Positions 8,110 to 16,996 are shown, numbered from the stretch's first letter. The stretch is DNA of 64,000 nucleotides from Streptomyces sp. TLI_105 (GCF_900105415.1 NZ_FNSM01000001.1:3014501-3078500), one strand, 5' to 3'. Translations and numbers: made by a program. Notes: generated from the sequence alone by a model not told the origin.

Positions 8110-9533
8110 GCGCCCTCCCCCGCACCGGCGCCCGGCGCCGGGACCGGCGCGACCGCGAAGGCCGTCGCGCCGCGCGGCTCCGGGGTGCTGCGCAGTGCCT
8201 GTTCGGTGCTGTACGCGCGCAGGTAGCCGACCACCGTGTTGAGGACGGCGACCAACGGCACGGCGACGACGGCGCCGCCGATTCCGGCGGTGAGGCCGCC
8301 GGCGGCGACGGCGAGGACGACGGCGAGGGGGTGGACGCGGACGGCCCGGCCGAGGATGAACGGCTGGAGGACGTGGCCTTCGATCTGCTGCACGGCGAGC
8401 ACGACGACGAGCACCATGAGGGCGGTGAACACGCCGTTGGTGACGAGGGCGACGACGCAGGCGAGGGCTCCGGAGATGACCGCGCCGACCAGCGGGATGA
8501 AGGCGAAGAGGAAGATGAAGACCGCGAGCGGGACGGCCATCGGGACTTCCAGGAACCAGAGTCCGAGGCCGATGAAGACGGCGTCGATGAGGGCGACGAG
8601 GACGGTGCCGCGGACGTAGGCGGTGAGGGTGCGCCAGGCGCGCGGTCCCGCGCCGGCGACGCCGGGCCGGGCCTGGGCGGGCACCAGCTTGAGCGTCCAC
8701 TCCCAGACCTTCTTCCCGTCGTAGAGCAGGAAGAGGGTGCAGAACATGGCCAGCAGGATGCCGGTCATGGCCTCCACGATGACGGTGACGCCCTGGAGTC
8801 CGGCGGAGGTGATCTGCTCGGCGTTGGCGCCGATGGCCTCGCTGAGGTTCTTGGCGATCTCGTTGATCTGCTGCTCGGTGACGTGGAACGGGCTGTCGAG
8901 CAGCCAGTGCTTGAGTTCCTCGATGCCGTCCTTGACGCGGTCGGACAGGTTGTCGATGTTGTCCATGACCTGCCAGACCACGAACCAGCCGACCAGGCCC
9001 ATGACGACGAAGCCGGAGACGGCGGTGACGGCGGTGGCGAGGCCCCGGGGCAGGCCCTTGCGGCGCAGCATGGCGACGGTGGGCTGGAGCAGGGCGGTGA
9101 CGAGGAGCGCGGCGACGAAGGCGAGGACGACCAGCTGCACGGAGCTGATCACCTTCATCAGCACCCAGACGGTGCCGGCGAGGACGAGCAGCCGCCAGCC
9201 CGCCTCGGCGGCCACGCGCATGCCCCAGGGAATGGCGGCGACGGGGTCGGGGCGGGCGGCGACGGCCGGGGCGTACGAGGGGGGCGCGGGAACGGAGCGG
9301 CCCTGCTCGGTGGCGGCCTCGGCGTCCGGGAGGGGCGCGGCGGTGCCGGGGTCGACGTCCGGCCGGGCGGGGACGGCGGGGCTCGGGACCTCGTGGGGGC
9401 CGCCGTGCGGGGGCCCGTACGGCGGCCCGAGCGGATCGTCCCGTTCCGCCTGGGCCCGGCGCTCGTCGAGGCGTTCACCCATGCGGCTCAGGCTCTCGCC
9501 CAGCCGGCTCAGCCATCCTGGCACTCTGGACAT
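8106..9533 (-). CDS. AI-2E family transporter (PerM/TqsA type)
   Basis: Integral membrane protein of 475 residues in the AI-2 exporter-like (UPF0118) family. A charged Pro-rich N-terminus of about 120 residues precedes paired TM helices and a central amphipathic region (about 210-260). The conserved C-terminal block contains LFIFAF-like and QQIEGHVLQPFILGRAVRV segments, the hallmark of the family. Family members are implicated in small-molecule or ion export; the substrate here is not known. AAGGAAGAG directly before the ATG supports the start. It is coupled to the downstream membrane protein. Confidence 0.9.
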   Translation of the reverse strand: MSRVPGWLSRLGESLSRMGERLDERRAQAERDDPLGPPYGPPHGGPHEVPSPAVPARPDVDPGTAAPLPDAEAATEQGRSVPAPPSYAPAVAARPDPVAAIPWGMRVAAEAGWRLLVLAGTVWVLMKVISSVQLVVLAFVAALLVTALLQPTVAMLRRKGLPRGLATAVTAVSGFVVMGLVGWFVVWQVMDNIDNLSDRVKDGIEELKHWLLDSPFHVTEQQINEIAKNLSEAIGANAEQITSAGLQGVTVIVEAMTGILLAMFCTLFLLYDGKKVWEWTLKLVPAQARPGVAGAGPRAWRTLTAYVRGTVLVALIDAVFIGLGLWFLEVPMAVPLAVFIFLFAFIPLVGAVISGALACVVALVTNGVFTALMVLVVVLAVQQIEGHVLQPFILGRAVRVHPLAVVLAVAAGGLTAGIGGAVVAVPLVAVLNTVVGYLRAYSTEQALRSTPEPRGATAFAVAPVPAPGAGAGEGA

Positions 9534-9613
9534 CTCTTCCTTCTTCCCCCCGCCGACTCTTCCCGCTCGCTCCCCCGGGAGCCCGTGGGACCTTCGAACC
9601 TACACGCAGGAAA

Positions 9614-9638
9614 CCCCTCACCTTAGGACGGTGAGGGG
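9614..9638 (-). terminator. Terminator of the transglycosylase gene
   Basis: CCCCTCACC (9614-9622) and GGTGAGGGG (9630-9638) form a perfect 9-bp stem with a 7-base loop. Read on the minus strand it is followed by TTTCC. A second small hairpin (9671-9678 with 9682-9689) lies between it and the stop codon. Confidence 0.8.
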
Positions 9639-9699
9639 CTCCCGGAGGTTGAGCACGCTGGCAGCGAGGGTTCGGGGGCGTCCCCCGAAACGCCGCAGC

Positions 9700-10410
9700 C
9701 TAGTACCAGCGGTTGGCCTGCCAGAACGACCAGGCGCCACACGGGCTGCCGTAGCGGCTGTCCATGTAGTTGAGGCCCCACTTGATCTGGGTGGCGGGGT
9801 TGGTCTGCCAGTCCGCGCCTGCCGAGGCCATCTTGTAGCCCGGGAGGGCCTGGACGAGACCGTAGGCGCCCGAAGAGGCGTTGGTCGCGCGGTAGTTCCA
9901 GCCGGACTCGTGGTCCACGATGTTGCTGAAGCACGAGAACTGGTCGGCCGACATCATCTGCCGGGCCATCGACTGGACCTCGGCGATGCTGTAGGAGCCC
10001 TGCGCGGCGAAGGACGTGCTGCTGCGGATGGAGGAGCGGTTGGCGCGCTCCTCGGCCTCCTTGCGCTCCTTCTCGGCCTTGGCTTCGGCGGCGGCCTTGT
10101 CGGCGGCCTCCTTCTTCGCCTCGGCGTCCTTGGCGGCACGGATGCGGGCCGTCTCCTCCGCGGACTTCTTCGCGGCGGCGTCGGCGGCGGCGGCCTGGAC
10201 GTCGGCCTGCTCCGAGAGGGACGAGACCTGTACCTGGGCCTGCTCGCCCGCGGGGATGTCCGCGAGCAGCGTCGTGTCGGCCGCGGTGGCCTCGAAGTTG
10301 TCGTCCGAAGGCTGAGCGGCGTTGCCCGAGGCAACACCGGCGATGGCGCCGACAGTGGTGACCGCAGTGGCCGAAGCCACCGCGAATCCCCGGACCGAGA
10401 TCCGGCTCAC
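9700..10410 (-). CDS. Secreted lytic transglycosylase-like protein
   Basis: A 236-residue exported wall enzyme. It has a signal peptide (residues 1 to about 32), a long Ala/Lys/Glu-rich coiled coil (about 60-135), and a C-terminal SLT/goose-lysozyme-like domain. The putative catalytic Glu is in IVDHESGWNYRA, followed by SGAYGLVQALPG and WGLNYMDSRYGSPCGAW. Such proteins cleave the glycan strand of peptidoglycan, and in Streptomyces they act in germination and sporulation. The GTG start is preceded by GGAAGGAAAC. The unusually long leader contains a probable c-di-AMP riboswitch, a known mode of control for this class. Confidence 0.9.
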   Translation of the reverse strand: MSRISVRGFAVASATAVTTVGAIAGVASGNAAQPSDDNFEATAADTTLLADIPAGEQAQVQVSSLSEQADVQAAAADAAAKKSAEETARIRAAKDAEAKKEAADKAAAEAKAEKERKEAEERANRSSIRSSTSFAAQGSYSIAEVQSMARQMMSADQFSCFSNIVDHESGWNYRATNASSGAYGLVQALPGYKMASAGADWQTNPATQIKWGLNYMDSRYGSPCGAWSFWQANRWY

Positions 10411-10556
10411 ACGGTTTCCTTCCAGCACGCCCGCACAGGTGACCACGCGGGCGAAATCTTGCCCCTGGCACTGGTCTCCGACGTACGGGGTCACAGAAGA
10501 CACGGGCCCGTGGTGCTGTGGGCGGCATACGACGACGGCTGTGGAGTTGTGTGGTG

Positions 10557-10578
10557 CGGTGCGCACCCCTGAGGGTGC
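10557..10578 (-). terminator. Hairpin downstream of riboswitch core
   Basis: GTGCGCACCC and GGGTGCAC flank a CTGA loop, forming a compact GC-rich stem between the riboswitch core and the coding region. It could act as a conditional terminator, which is inferred from position. Confidence 0.45.
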
Positions 10579-10712
10579 ACGTGTGCCGTATGCGGGGCCT
10601 GACGGAAGCAAGACTCTGCCGGACGGCGACACCGCAAGGCAATTCCGTGTTGCGTGTGAAAGCTCACACCTGGGTGGACGCACGGGATTTGGCGGATAGG
10701 GGCGACAGCGCG
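10572..10712 (-). ncRNA. Probable c-di-AMP (ydaO-type) riboswitch
   Basis: Read on the minus strand, the leader contains GTCGCCCCTATCCGCC, then GCCTTGCGGTGTCGCC, CCGGCAGAGTCTTGCTTCCG and TCAGGCCCCGCATACGG. The TTCCGTCAG segment and the surrounding paired blocks resemble the conserved core of ydaO riboswitches. It lies upstream of a cell-wall hydrolase gene, the usual place in Streptomyces. A GCACCC-CTGA-GGGTGC hairpin right after it would serve as expression platform. Boundaries are approximate; a covariance-model search was not possible. Confidence 0.6.
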
Positions 10713-10787
10713 ACGCCGCCCGGCTAAGCTCCTGCGCTTTGCCGGGCGGCGCCAACTTCCTTACCCGTACGGACGGGTACGAATCGG

Positions 10788-12113
10788 TCAGATCTGAACG
10801 TCCTCCAGCATCTCGGTCACGAGCGCGGCGATCGGGGAGCGCTCGGAGCGGGTGAGGGTGACGTGGGCGAAGAGCGGATGCCCCTTCAGCTTCTCGATGA
10901 CGGCGACGACTCCGTCGTACCGGCCGACCCGGAGGTTGTCGCGCTGGGCGACGTCATGGGTCAGCACGACCCGAGAATTCGTCCCGATACGGGACAGAAC
11001 GGTCAGCAGGACGTTCCGCTCCAGGGACTGGGCCTCGTCCACGATGACGAAGGCGTCGTGGAGGGAGCGGCCCCGGATGTGGGTGAGCGGCAGGACCTCC
11101 AGCATCCCGCGGCCGAGCACCTCCTCGATGACCTCCCGGCTCGCGACCGAGGACAGCGTGTCGAAGACGGCCTGGGCCCACGGGCTCATCTTCTCGGACT
11201 CGCTGCCCGGCAGGTACCCCAGCTCCTGGCCGCCGACCGCGTACAGCGGACGGAAGACCATCACCTTCTGGTGCTGACGGCGCTCCAGGACCGCCTCCAG
11301 GCCCGCGCAGAGCGCGAGCGCGGACTTGCCGGTGCCGGCCCGGCCGCCCATGGAGATGATGCCGACGTCCGGGTCGAGCAGCAGGTCGAGCGCGATCCGC
11401 TGCTCGGCACTGCGGCCGCGGAGCCCGAAGGCCTCCCGGTCGCCGCGGACGAGCCGTACGTTCCCCTCGGAGGTCACCCGGCCGAGCGCCTTGCCGCGCT
11501 CGGACTGGAGCACCAGGCCCGTGTGGACCGGAAGCTCGGCGGCCTCCGGCACGTACAGCGAGTCCTGGTCGTAGAGCAGGTCCACCTGCTCCCCGGAGAG
11601 GGCCAGCTCGGACATCCCGGTCCAGCCGTTGGCGTCCGTGATGGCGAGTTCGGCGCGGTACTCCTCGGCGAGGAGCCCGACCGAGGAGGCCTTGATGCGC
11701 AGCGGCAGGTCCTTGGAGACGACCGTGACGTCGTACCCCTCCGCCTGGAGGTTGCGCGCGACCGCGAGGATCCGTGAGTCGTTGTCCCCCGACCGGTAGC
11801 CGGCGGGCAGGACGCCGGGGTCGGAGTGGTTGAGTTCGACACGCAGGCTGCCGCCCAGGTCCCCGATGGGGAGCGGGGCGTCGAGGCGTCCGTACCGGAC
11901 CCGGAAGTCGTCGAGCAGGCGCAGCGCCTGCCGGGCGAAGTACCCGAGTTCGGGATGGTGCCGCTTGGCCTCCAGCTCCGTCACCACGACGATCGGGAGC
12001 ACCACTTCGTGCTCCTCGAAGCGCGAGACGGCGTTGGGGTCGGCCAGCAGGACGCTGGTGTCGAGAACATAGGTGCGCCGGTCGGAAAGGCGGCGCTTCG
12101 TGCTGGTCACCAC
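10788..12113 (-). CDS. PIN-PhoH fusion ATPase (PhoH2 type)
   Basis: A 441-residue protein. The N-terminal PIN nuclease domain (about 1-150) has [12 protein letters not shown] with the first acidic residue, a central VVVTELE, and GDNDSRILA. The C-terminal PhoH ATPase domain (about 235-441) has Walker [13 protein letters not shown], the PLYAVGG segment and Walker [10 protein letters not shown]. PhoH2 proteins are known ATP-dependent RNA helicase/ribonucleases. In many genomes a small antitoxin-like gene precedes phoH2, but none is evident here. GTG GTG tandem starts exist; the first is used. Two perfect palindromes lie upstream. Confidence 0.93.
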   Translation of the reverse strand: MVTSTKRRLSDRRTYVLDTSVLLADPNAVSRFEEHEVVLPIVVVTELEAKRHHPELGYFARQALRLLDDFRVRYGRLDAPLPIGDLGGSLRVELNHSDPGVLPAGYRSGDNDSRILAVARNLQAEGYDVTVVSKDLPLRIKASSVGLLAEEYRAELAITDANGWTGMSELALSGEQVDLLYDQDSLYVPEAAELPVHTGLVLQSERGKALGRVTSEGNVRLVRGDREAFGLRGRSAEQRIALDLLLDPDVGIISMGGRAGTGKSALALCAGLEAVLERRQHQKVMVFRPLYAVGGQELGYLPGSESEKMSPWAQAVFDTLSSVASREVIEEVLGRGMLEVLPLTHIRGRSLHDAFVIVDEAQSLERNVLLTVLSRIGTNSRVVLTHDVAQRDNLRVGRYDGVVAVIEKLKGHPLFAHVTLTRSERSPIAALVTEMLEDVQI

Positions 12114-12419
12114 GGAAGGACAGACCCCCTCTGAAGACCCCTGTGAGGTCGGGGTGCGACGGAACCGGTGTCGCTGCGGAATGGGACCGGGCTCAGGCCG
12201 CGATGCGCGGGCCGAACCACGGCCCTCCGCTTCTCCCGTGCTTGTCCCGCACGGTCGTCCTGGTGCAAGGGGCCTCCCGGGTGGCGGTCTCCGTGCCGCT
12301 CACTTCAACAGGGATATGCCCTCGAACGCCCTCTGCCATGCCATGGCATATGACGACGTGTTCATGAACACCAGGTGATCGGTTCCGACCGGAATCGTCC
12401 GGAGGGGGTGGCGCGGGGA
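12114..12419. promoter_or_regulatory. Spacer upstream of phoH2, with palindromes
   Basis: This 306-base spacer lies between two leftward genes. It contains ATGCCATGGCAT (12338-12349) and GTGTTCATGAACAC (12358-12371), both perfect palindromes, near the end of the upstream prenyltransferase gene. No terminator with a U-tract and no convincing small ORF is seen. Confidence 0.45.
12338..12371. promoter_or_regulatory. Twin perfect palindromes
   Basis: ATGCCATGGCAT (12 bp) and GTGTTCATGAACAC (14 bp) have centres about 21 bases apart, two helical turns. This suggests a pair of binding sites for one dimeric repressor or two cooperating dimers. They lie about 230-250 bases upstream of the phoH2 start. 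Binding is inferred only. Confidence 0.45.
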
Positions 12420-13181
12420 TCAGGCCCCGTAACGACGGTGCCGGGCCGCGTAGTCCCGCAGCGCGCGCAGGAAGTCGACCTTCCGGAAGGCCGGCCAGTG
12501 GACCTCGCAGAAGTAGTACTCCGAGTGGGCGCTCTGCCACAGCATGAAACCGGACAGCCGCTGCTCGCCGCTGGTGCGGATCACCAGGTCCGGGTCGGGC
12601 TGACCGCGCGTGTACAGGTGCTCCGAGATGTGCTCGACGTCGACGATCTCGGCGAGCTCCTCGAAGCTCGTGCCCCGCTCCGCGTGCTCCAGGAGCAGCG
12701 AGCGGACCGCGTCCGCGATCTCCTGGCGCCCGCCGTAGCCCACCGCGACGTTCACGAGTATCCCCGTGTTGCCGTGGGTGGCCCCCTCGGCCTCCTTCAG
12801 CACCGTCTGGGTACGGGAGGGCAGCAGGTCCATCGTGCCGACGTGGTGGACCCGCCAGCGGCCGTCGGCGGCCAGCGCGCGCACCGCGTTCTCGATGATG
12901 CCGAGCAGCGGGACGAGCTGCTCCTCGGGGCGGTTCAGGTTGTCCGTGGAGAGCATCCAGAGCGTGACGACCTCGACGTCCGTCTCGGCACACCAGCCGA
13001 GCAGCTCCTGGATCTTGTCCGCGCCGGCCTTGTGTCCCTGCTCGGGGGTCCCGCCGGACGCCTTGGCCCAGCGACGGTTCCCGTCGAGGATGACCCCGAT
13101 GTGCTTGGGCACCTGGGTGTGGTCGAGGCGGCCTTCCACCCGGCGTGCGTAGAGCCCGTACACCAGGTCGCGCAGGTTCAC
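12420..13181 (-). CDS. Cis-prenyltransferase (polyprenyl diphosphate synthase)
   Basis: A 253-residue UppS-family enzyme that condenses isopentenyl diphosphate onto allylic diphosphates to make the lipid carrier for wall glycans. Family motifs are HIGVILDGNRRWAK (catalytic Asp near residue 34), LWMLSTDNLNRP, and PDLVIRTSGEQRLSGFMLWQ followed by HSEYYF. Streptomyces usually carry two such paralogues, so this may make either the C55 carrier or a shorter product. The GTG start follows GGAGGGG by 11 bases. It is divergent from the aldo/keto reductase. Confidence 0.93.
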   Translation of the reverse strand: MNLRDLVYGLYARRVEGRLDHTQVPKHIGVILDGNRRWAKASGGTPEQGHKAGADKIQELLGWCAETDVEVVTLWMLSTDNLNRPEEQLVPLLGIIENAVRALAADGRWRVHHVGTMDLLPSRTQTVLKEAEGATHGNTGILVNVAVGYGGRQEIADAVRSLLLEHAERGTSFEELAEIVDVEHISEHLYTRGQPDPDLVIRTSGEQRLSGFMLWQSAHSEYYFCEVHWPAFRKVDFLRALRDYAARHRRYGA

Positions 13182-13291
13182 TGTTCTTTACCCCTCCATG
13201 CAGTGTCGGCCCCCGAAGCCGCCACACTACTGCGGACGGGCGACGGGCTCCCAGCCCGGGACTGTCACAAGTCCGTGATAAGCAGAGATAC

Positions 13292-14329
13292 GTGACTGAT
13301 TCCCCCCTCTACCGCGCCGCCGCGGACCGATACGACGCCATGGAGTACCGCCGCACGGGCCGCAGCGGCCTCAAGCTGCCGGCGATCTCCCTCGGGCTCT
13401 GGCACAACTTCGGCGACGACCGCGCGCTCGACTCCCAGCGCGCGATCCTGCGCCGCGCCTTCGACCTCGGTGTCACCCACTTCGACCTGGCGAACAACTA
13501 CGGGCCGCCGCCCGGCTCCGCCGAGCTGAACTTCGGCAAGATCTTCGCCCAGGACTTCGCGCCCTACCGGGACGAGCTGATCGTCTCCACCAAGGCCGGG
13601 TACCTGATGCACCCCGGGCCGTACGGCGAGTGGGGCTCCCGCAAGTACCTGCTGTCCTCGCTCGACGCCTCCCTGAACCGGATGGGCCTCGACTACGTCG
13701 ACATCTTCTACTCGCACCGCTTCGACCCGCACACCCCGCTGGAGGAGACGATGGGGGCCCTGGCCTCCGCCGTCCAGCAGGGCAAGGCGCTGTACGTCGG
13801 CGTCTCCTCGTACAACAGCGAGCAGACCGCCGAGGCCGCGCGGATCCTCAAGGAGATGGGCGTCCCGGCGCTCATCCACCAGCCCTCGTACTCCATGATC
13901 AACCGGTGGACCGAGGAGGACGGCCTCCTCGACACCCTGGAGGCGGCCGGCATGGGCTGCATCTCCTTCGTCCCGCTCGCGCAGGGACTGCTCACCAACA
14001 AGTACCTGAAGGGCATCCCGGAGGGCTCGCGGGCCACCCAGGGCAAGTCCCTCGACCCGAACCTGCTCTCCGACGAGGTCCTGCGGCGCCTGCGCGGCCT
14101 CGCCGACATCGCCGAGCGGCGCGGGCAGTCCCTCGCCCAGCTGGCGCTGTCGTGGGTGCTGCGGGACGAGCGGATGACCTCGGCGCTGATCGGCGCGTCC
14201 AGCGTCGCCCAGCTGGAGGAGAACGTGGCGGCGCTCGCGGGCGCGCCGCTGACGGACGAGGAGCTCAAGGAGATCGACTCGTTCGCGGTCGACACCGCCG
14301 GCACGAACATCTGGGCCGGCCGCGGCTGA
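13292..14329 (+). CDS. Aldo/keto reductase (YghZ-like)
   Basis: NADPH-dependent oxidoreductase of 345 residues in the L-glyceraldehyde 3-phosphate reductase group. The TIM-barrel active-site set is visible: Asp/Tyr in THFDLANNYGPP, Lys in IVSTKAGY and His in DIFYSHRFD. The C-terminal cofactor loop is ALIGASSVAQLEEN. Family role is detoxification of short aldehydes such as methylglyoxal. The GTG start is chosen because residues from TDSPLYRAAADRYDAMEYR belong to the family N-terminus; the ribosome site is weak (GCAGAGA). Confidence 0.92.
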   Translation: MTDSPLYRAAADRYDAMEYRRTGRSGLKLPAISLGLWHNFGDDRALDSQRAILRRAFDLGVTHFDLANNYGPPPGSAELNFGKIFAQDFAPYRDELIVSTKAGYLMHPGPYGEWGSRKYLLSSLDASLNRMGLDYVDIFYSHRFDPHTPLEETMGALASAVQQGKALYVGVSSYNSEQTAEAARILKEMGVPALIHQPSYSMINRWTEEDGLLDTLEAAGMGCISFVPLAQGLLTNKYLKGIPEGSRATQGKSLDPNLLSDEVLRRLRGLADIAERRGQSLAQLALSWVLRDERMTSALIGASSVAQLEENVAALAGAPLTDEELKEIDSFAVDTAGTNIWAGRG

Positions 14330-14740
14330 CGGTCGCCGCACGGCCCGCCCCCGGTCCCGAAGCGGCCCGGGACAAGAAAACGGGCCGGTCCGTGGGGGGG
14401 ATACGGACCGGCCCGAGGGGGGGTTTCCACCATAACCCTTCGATAGTCGTCTTGCGCGCCACGTACGCCGAACGAACCGCCCCGGATTCGCCGGATCCCA
14501 AGCGGCACAAGGGCTCCGGGGCCCTGTGGCGGGTTTGCGCCCCGGCGTGGCGGCGGGGTTCCGTCCCTCCGAAGAGGGACCGGCCGGCACGGGCACGGCG
14601 TTGACGCGGAGGAACACCGAGGGACGACTTTCCGGCAGGTCAGCCGCCGGTTCCCGGGAGCGGCGGCGAGCCCCCGACCCCGCCGGGCGACGACCCCGTG
14701 ACCGTACGTACGGGTGACGGCCCCTGTACGGGAAGAGCCC
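14330..14740. other. Gene-free spacer after the aldo/keto reductase
   Basis: These 411 bases lie between convergent genes. Apart from the stem-loop at 14382-14414 only short open frames without Streptomyces codon bias are present. No RNA gene or repeat is recognised. Confidence 0.5.
14382..14414. terminator. Terminator after aldo/keto reductase
   Basis: GGGCCGGTCCGT (14382-14393) pairs perfectly with ACGGACCGGCCC (14403-14414) around a 9-base loop of mostly G. No U-tract follows, as is usual in this genus. Confidence 0.75.
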
Positions 14741-15478
14741 TCAGGCCATGGCGGTGAACGCGCCGAGGAGGAGGCCGAGCAGCCCGCCCCCGAGCATGAA
14801 GGGGCCGAACGGGATCGCGGAGGAACGGTCGGCCCGCCGCAGCAGGACCAGACCGAGGCCGTACACCGCGCCGAGGAGGAAGCCCGCGAAGGCCCCGGCG
14901 AAGAGCACGCCCCAGCCGTACCAGCCGAGGGCGGCACCCAGCGGGACCGCCAGCTTCACGTCGCCGAGGCCGAGCCCGCTCGGGTTGATCAGGAACAGCA
15001 CCCCGTAGGCCCCGCCGAGGGCGAGCCCGCCGAGCAGCGCCTGCGTCCAGGACCCGGCGTCGTACGGGAGGAGTTCCGCGCCGCCCAGGAGCAGCGGGAC
15101 GGCGACCGCGAGCGGCAGGGTCAGACCGTCCGGGAGCCGGTGCACGCGCGCGTCCACACAGGCGAGGAGGACGGCGAAGGGAGCGCCGAGCAGCCAGACC
15201 GCGAGCTCGGGCCGGGGCCCGCCGGTGGCGGCGGCGAGCGCGGCACAGACCAGGGCGGTGAGCAGCGGGGCGACGAGCGGGCTCGCGGCGGTCGCGCAGC
15301 CCTGCCGCCCGGGACCGCCGAGCCAGCCGCGCCCGGGCCCGGCCAGGACGTGCCCGGCGGGGCAGCGGTCCCGCCACGGCTCCTCCGGCTCCACGGCGAG
15401 CCGGTAGGCGGCCCGGGGCACGAGCAGCCCGACGGCGGCCCCCCACAGGGCGGCGACGGCGATCAGCGTGACGTACAC
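14741..15478 (-). CDS. A24 family prepilin peptidase
   Basis: A 245-residue polytopic aspartyl protease that cleaves Flp-type prepilins. The two catalytic aspartates are in LLACVDARVHRLPD and in GLGLGDVKLA (the GxGD motif). A cytoplasmic loop after the first TM carries cysteines (RDRCPAGH, RQGCAT) but not the usual paired CxxC. It is the likely processing enzyme for the Flp pilin encoded at about 20.4 kb, although separate from that operon. GTG is used because it is the only start before the first TM segment; 40 bases separate it from the divergent DUF192 gene. Confidence 0.9.
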   Translation of the reverse strand: MYVTLIAVAALWGAAVGLLVPRAAYRLAVEPEEPWRDRCPAGHVLAGPGRGWLGGPGRQGCATAASPLVAPLLTALVCAALAAATGGPRPELAVWLLGAPFAVLLACVDARVHRLPDGLTLPLAVAVPLLLGGAELLPYDAGSWTQALLGGLALGGAYGVLFLINPSGLGLGDVKLAVPLGAALGWYGWGVLFAGAFAGFLLGAVYGLGLVLLRRADRSSAIPFGPFMLGGGLLGLLLGAFTAMA

Positions 15479-15505
15479 GGACGAGACCCTAGGCGGCCGT
15501 GCCGC

Positions 15506-15511
15506 TACGGT
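15506..15511 (+). promoter_or_regulatory. -10 box TACGGT, leaderless promoter of DUF192 gene
   Basis: TACGGT ends 7 bases before the ATG at 15519 in a divergent spacer of only 40 bases. No ribosome-binding site is present. Confidence 0.45.
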
Positions 15512-15518
15512 CTGCCGC

Positions 15519-15890
15519 ATGGGGAAATGGGTGGACGGGACGGGGACGTTGACGGTGGCCGCTCTGGACGTCCCGCTGGAGGTGGCGGCCTCGTACCGGG
15601 CGCGGCGGCGGGGCCTCCTGGGCCGGGACGGGATCGCGGGGGCGCTGCTCATCGTCCGGACGAACAGCGTGCACACCTTCGGCATGCGGTTCCCCATCGA
15701 CGTGGCCCACCTCGACGGCTCCTTCACGGTCCGGTCCGTGGTGACGATGCGGCCGGGGCGGCTCGGCATGATCCGGCCGCGTGGCCGGCACGTCCTGGAG
15801 GCGGAGGCGGGCACGATGGCGGGATGGGGCCTGGAACCGGGAGTACGCGTGCGCGTGGACCTCACGGAGGCCCCGAACCGAGCAGGGTGA
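15519..15890 (+). CDS. DUF192 family protein
   Basis: A 123-residue protein of the DUF192 family, small beta-rich domains of unresolved function. The family features are YRARRRGLLGRDGIAGALL, the conserved NSVHTFGMRFPIDV and the late EAEAGTMAGWGLEPG. There is no signal peptide, although many relatives are exported. It sits between the prepilin peptidase gene and a glycosyltransferase gene, a common neighbourhood near Tad loci. Its last 29 bases overlap the convergent glycosyltransferase gene. Confidence 0.88.
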   Translation: MGKWVDGTGTLTVAALDVPLEVAASYRARRRGLLGRDGIAGALLIVRTNSVHTFGMRFPIDVAHLDGSFTVRSVVTMRPGRLGMIRPRGRHVLEAEAGTMAGWGLEPGVRVRVDLTEAPNRAG

Positions 15891-16965
15891 ACGCCCCGTA
15901 GGCGCCGGAGGCGAGCGCGAGGCCGGCGAGGACGGGCACGGCGGTACGGGTCCGCACGCGCGCGAGGGCCACGGCGGGCGGGAGCAGCAGCCCGAAGGCG
16001 GGCATCATCAGGCGCGGCCGGGAGCCGAAGTAGGCGGCGCCGACGAGGGAGACGAACACGACGCCGATCGTGTAGACGAGCAGGGGCAGCGGCTGCCGCT
16101 GCCGCACGCAGAGCGCGAGCAGCCAGCCGAGCAGGGCGAGCGCCGCGCACAGGCCGAGGGCGGCGGGCCACGGCAGCCCCGCGATGAACAGGGCGAGGGC
16201 GACACCGCCGTCGATGGAGTTGCCCCAGGCGGCCTGCACCTCGAAGTAGGCGGTGGGGCTGCCCTCCCGGACCCCCACGTAGGCGACGTACGCGAGCCAG
16301 CCCAGCGGGGCGATCAGCACCCCGGCCACGGTCCGCGCCGGCAGCCGCCGTTCCCGTACGAGGGCGACGAGGGCGGTGACGCCGAGGGCCGCGATCAGCG
16401 CGGCGGCCGTCGGCCGGGTCAGCCCTGCCGCCGCGCACAGGACACCGGCCAGGATCCAGCGCCCGCGCAGCACGGCGTACAGCGACCAGGCGGCGAGGGC
16501 GGTGAACAGGGCCTCCGTGTACGCCATGGACTGGACGAACGCGGTCGGGTACACGCCCCAGAGGACGGCGAGGAGGACACCGGCGCGGGGCCCCGCGAAG
16601 TGGGCGCCGCACTTCGCGATGCCCCAGGCGGCGACGAGTCCGGCGGTCCAGGAGACGAGGAGCCCCGCCCTGGCCGCGTCGACGGGGAGGACGGCGGAGA
16701 GGCCGCGCTCCAGGGCCGGGAGGAGCGGGAAGAAGGCGAGGTCGGAGTGGACGTCACCGTTCGGCAGGGTGACCTGGTACCCGTACCCGTGCTCGGCGAC
16801 GCGGACGTACCAGACGGAGTCCCAGCGCCCCTTGAGCCGGTGCAGCCCGTCCTCGCCGGTCGCGGCGGCGGCGACGGCGAGGACGACGAGGCCGACGAGG
16901 CGGGTGGCGGCATAGCCGCCGACGGCGAGGAGGGTGGGGCTGGTGGGGCTGGCGGTCCGGAACAT
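15862..16965 (-). CDS. PIG-V-like mannosyltransferase membrane protein
   Basis: A 367-residue GT-C type glycosyltransferase with about nine or ten TM helices. Diagnostic features are GRWDSVWYVRVAEHGYGYQ in the first loop and HSDLAFFPLLPALER, matching the PIG-V (GPI mannosyltransferase 2) family used in actinobacteria for lipid-linked mannose transfer. The acidic residues of the first loop are likely catalytic. The acceptor is unknown. The ATG follows a GATAAT box by 7 bases with no Shine-Dalgarno. The 3' end overlaps the convergent DUF192 gene. Confidence 0.85.
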   Translation of the reverse strand: MFRTASPTSPTLLAVGGYAATRLVGLVVLAVAAAATGEDGLHRLKGRWDSVWYVRVAEHGYGYQVTLPNGDVHSDLAFFPLLPALERGLSAVLPVDAARAGLLVSWTAGLVAAWGIAKCGAHFAGPRAGVLLAVLWGVYPTAFVQSMAYTEALFTALAAWSLYAVLRGRWILAGVLCAAAGLTRPTAAALIAALGVTALVALVRERRLPARTVAGVLIAPLGWLAYVAYVGVREGSPTAYFEVQAAWGNSIDGGVALALFIAGLPWPAALGLCAALALLGWLLALCVRQRQPLPLLVYTIGVVFVSLVGAAYFGSRPRLMMPAFGLLLPPAVALARVRTRTAVPVLAGLALASGAYGAFTLLGSGPP

Positions 16966-16972
16966 ACGCCCG

Positions 16973-16978
16973 ATTATC
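16973..16978 (-). promoter_or_regulatory. -10 box GATAAT, leaderless glycosyltransferase promoter
   Basis: On the minus strand GATAAT is followed by CGGGCGT and then the ATG of the PIG-V-like gene, the same 7-base spacing seen at several other starts in this window. Confidence 0.5.
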
Positions 16979-16996
16979 CGGGGGCGTACGCGGGAC

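Larger units (their letters stand above)
10411..10787 (-). promoter_or_regulatory. Long 5' leader and promoter of the transglycosylase gene
   Basis: The 377 gene-free bases hold a structured leader: a probable ydaO riboswitch, a terminator-like hairpin (10557-10578), and about 145 further leader bases to the start codon. The promoter should lie in 10710-10787. No separate gene is seen. Confidence 0.55.

Noticed and set aside
14417..14740. Possible small gene in the spacer after the aldo/keto reductase
   Set aside because: Short frames show no codon bias or ribosome site; no RNA motif recognised.
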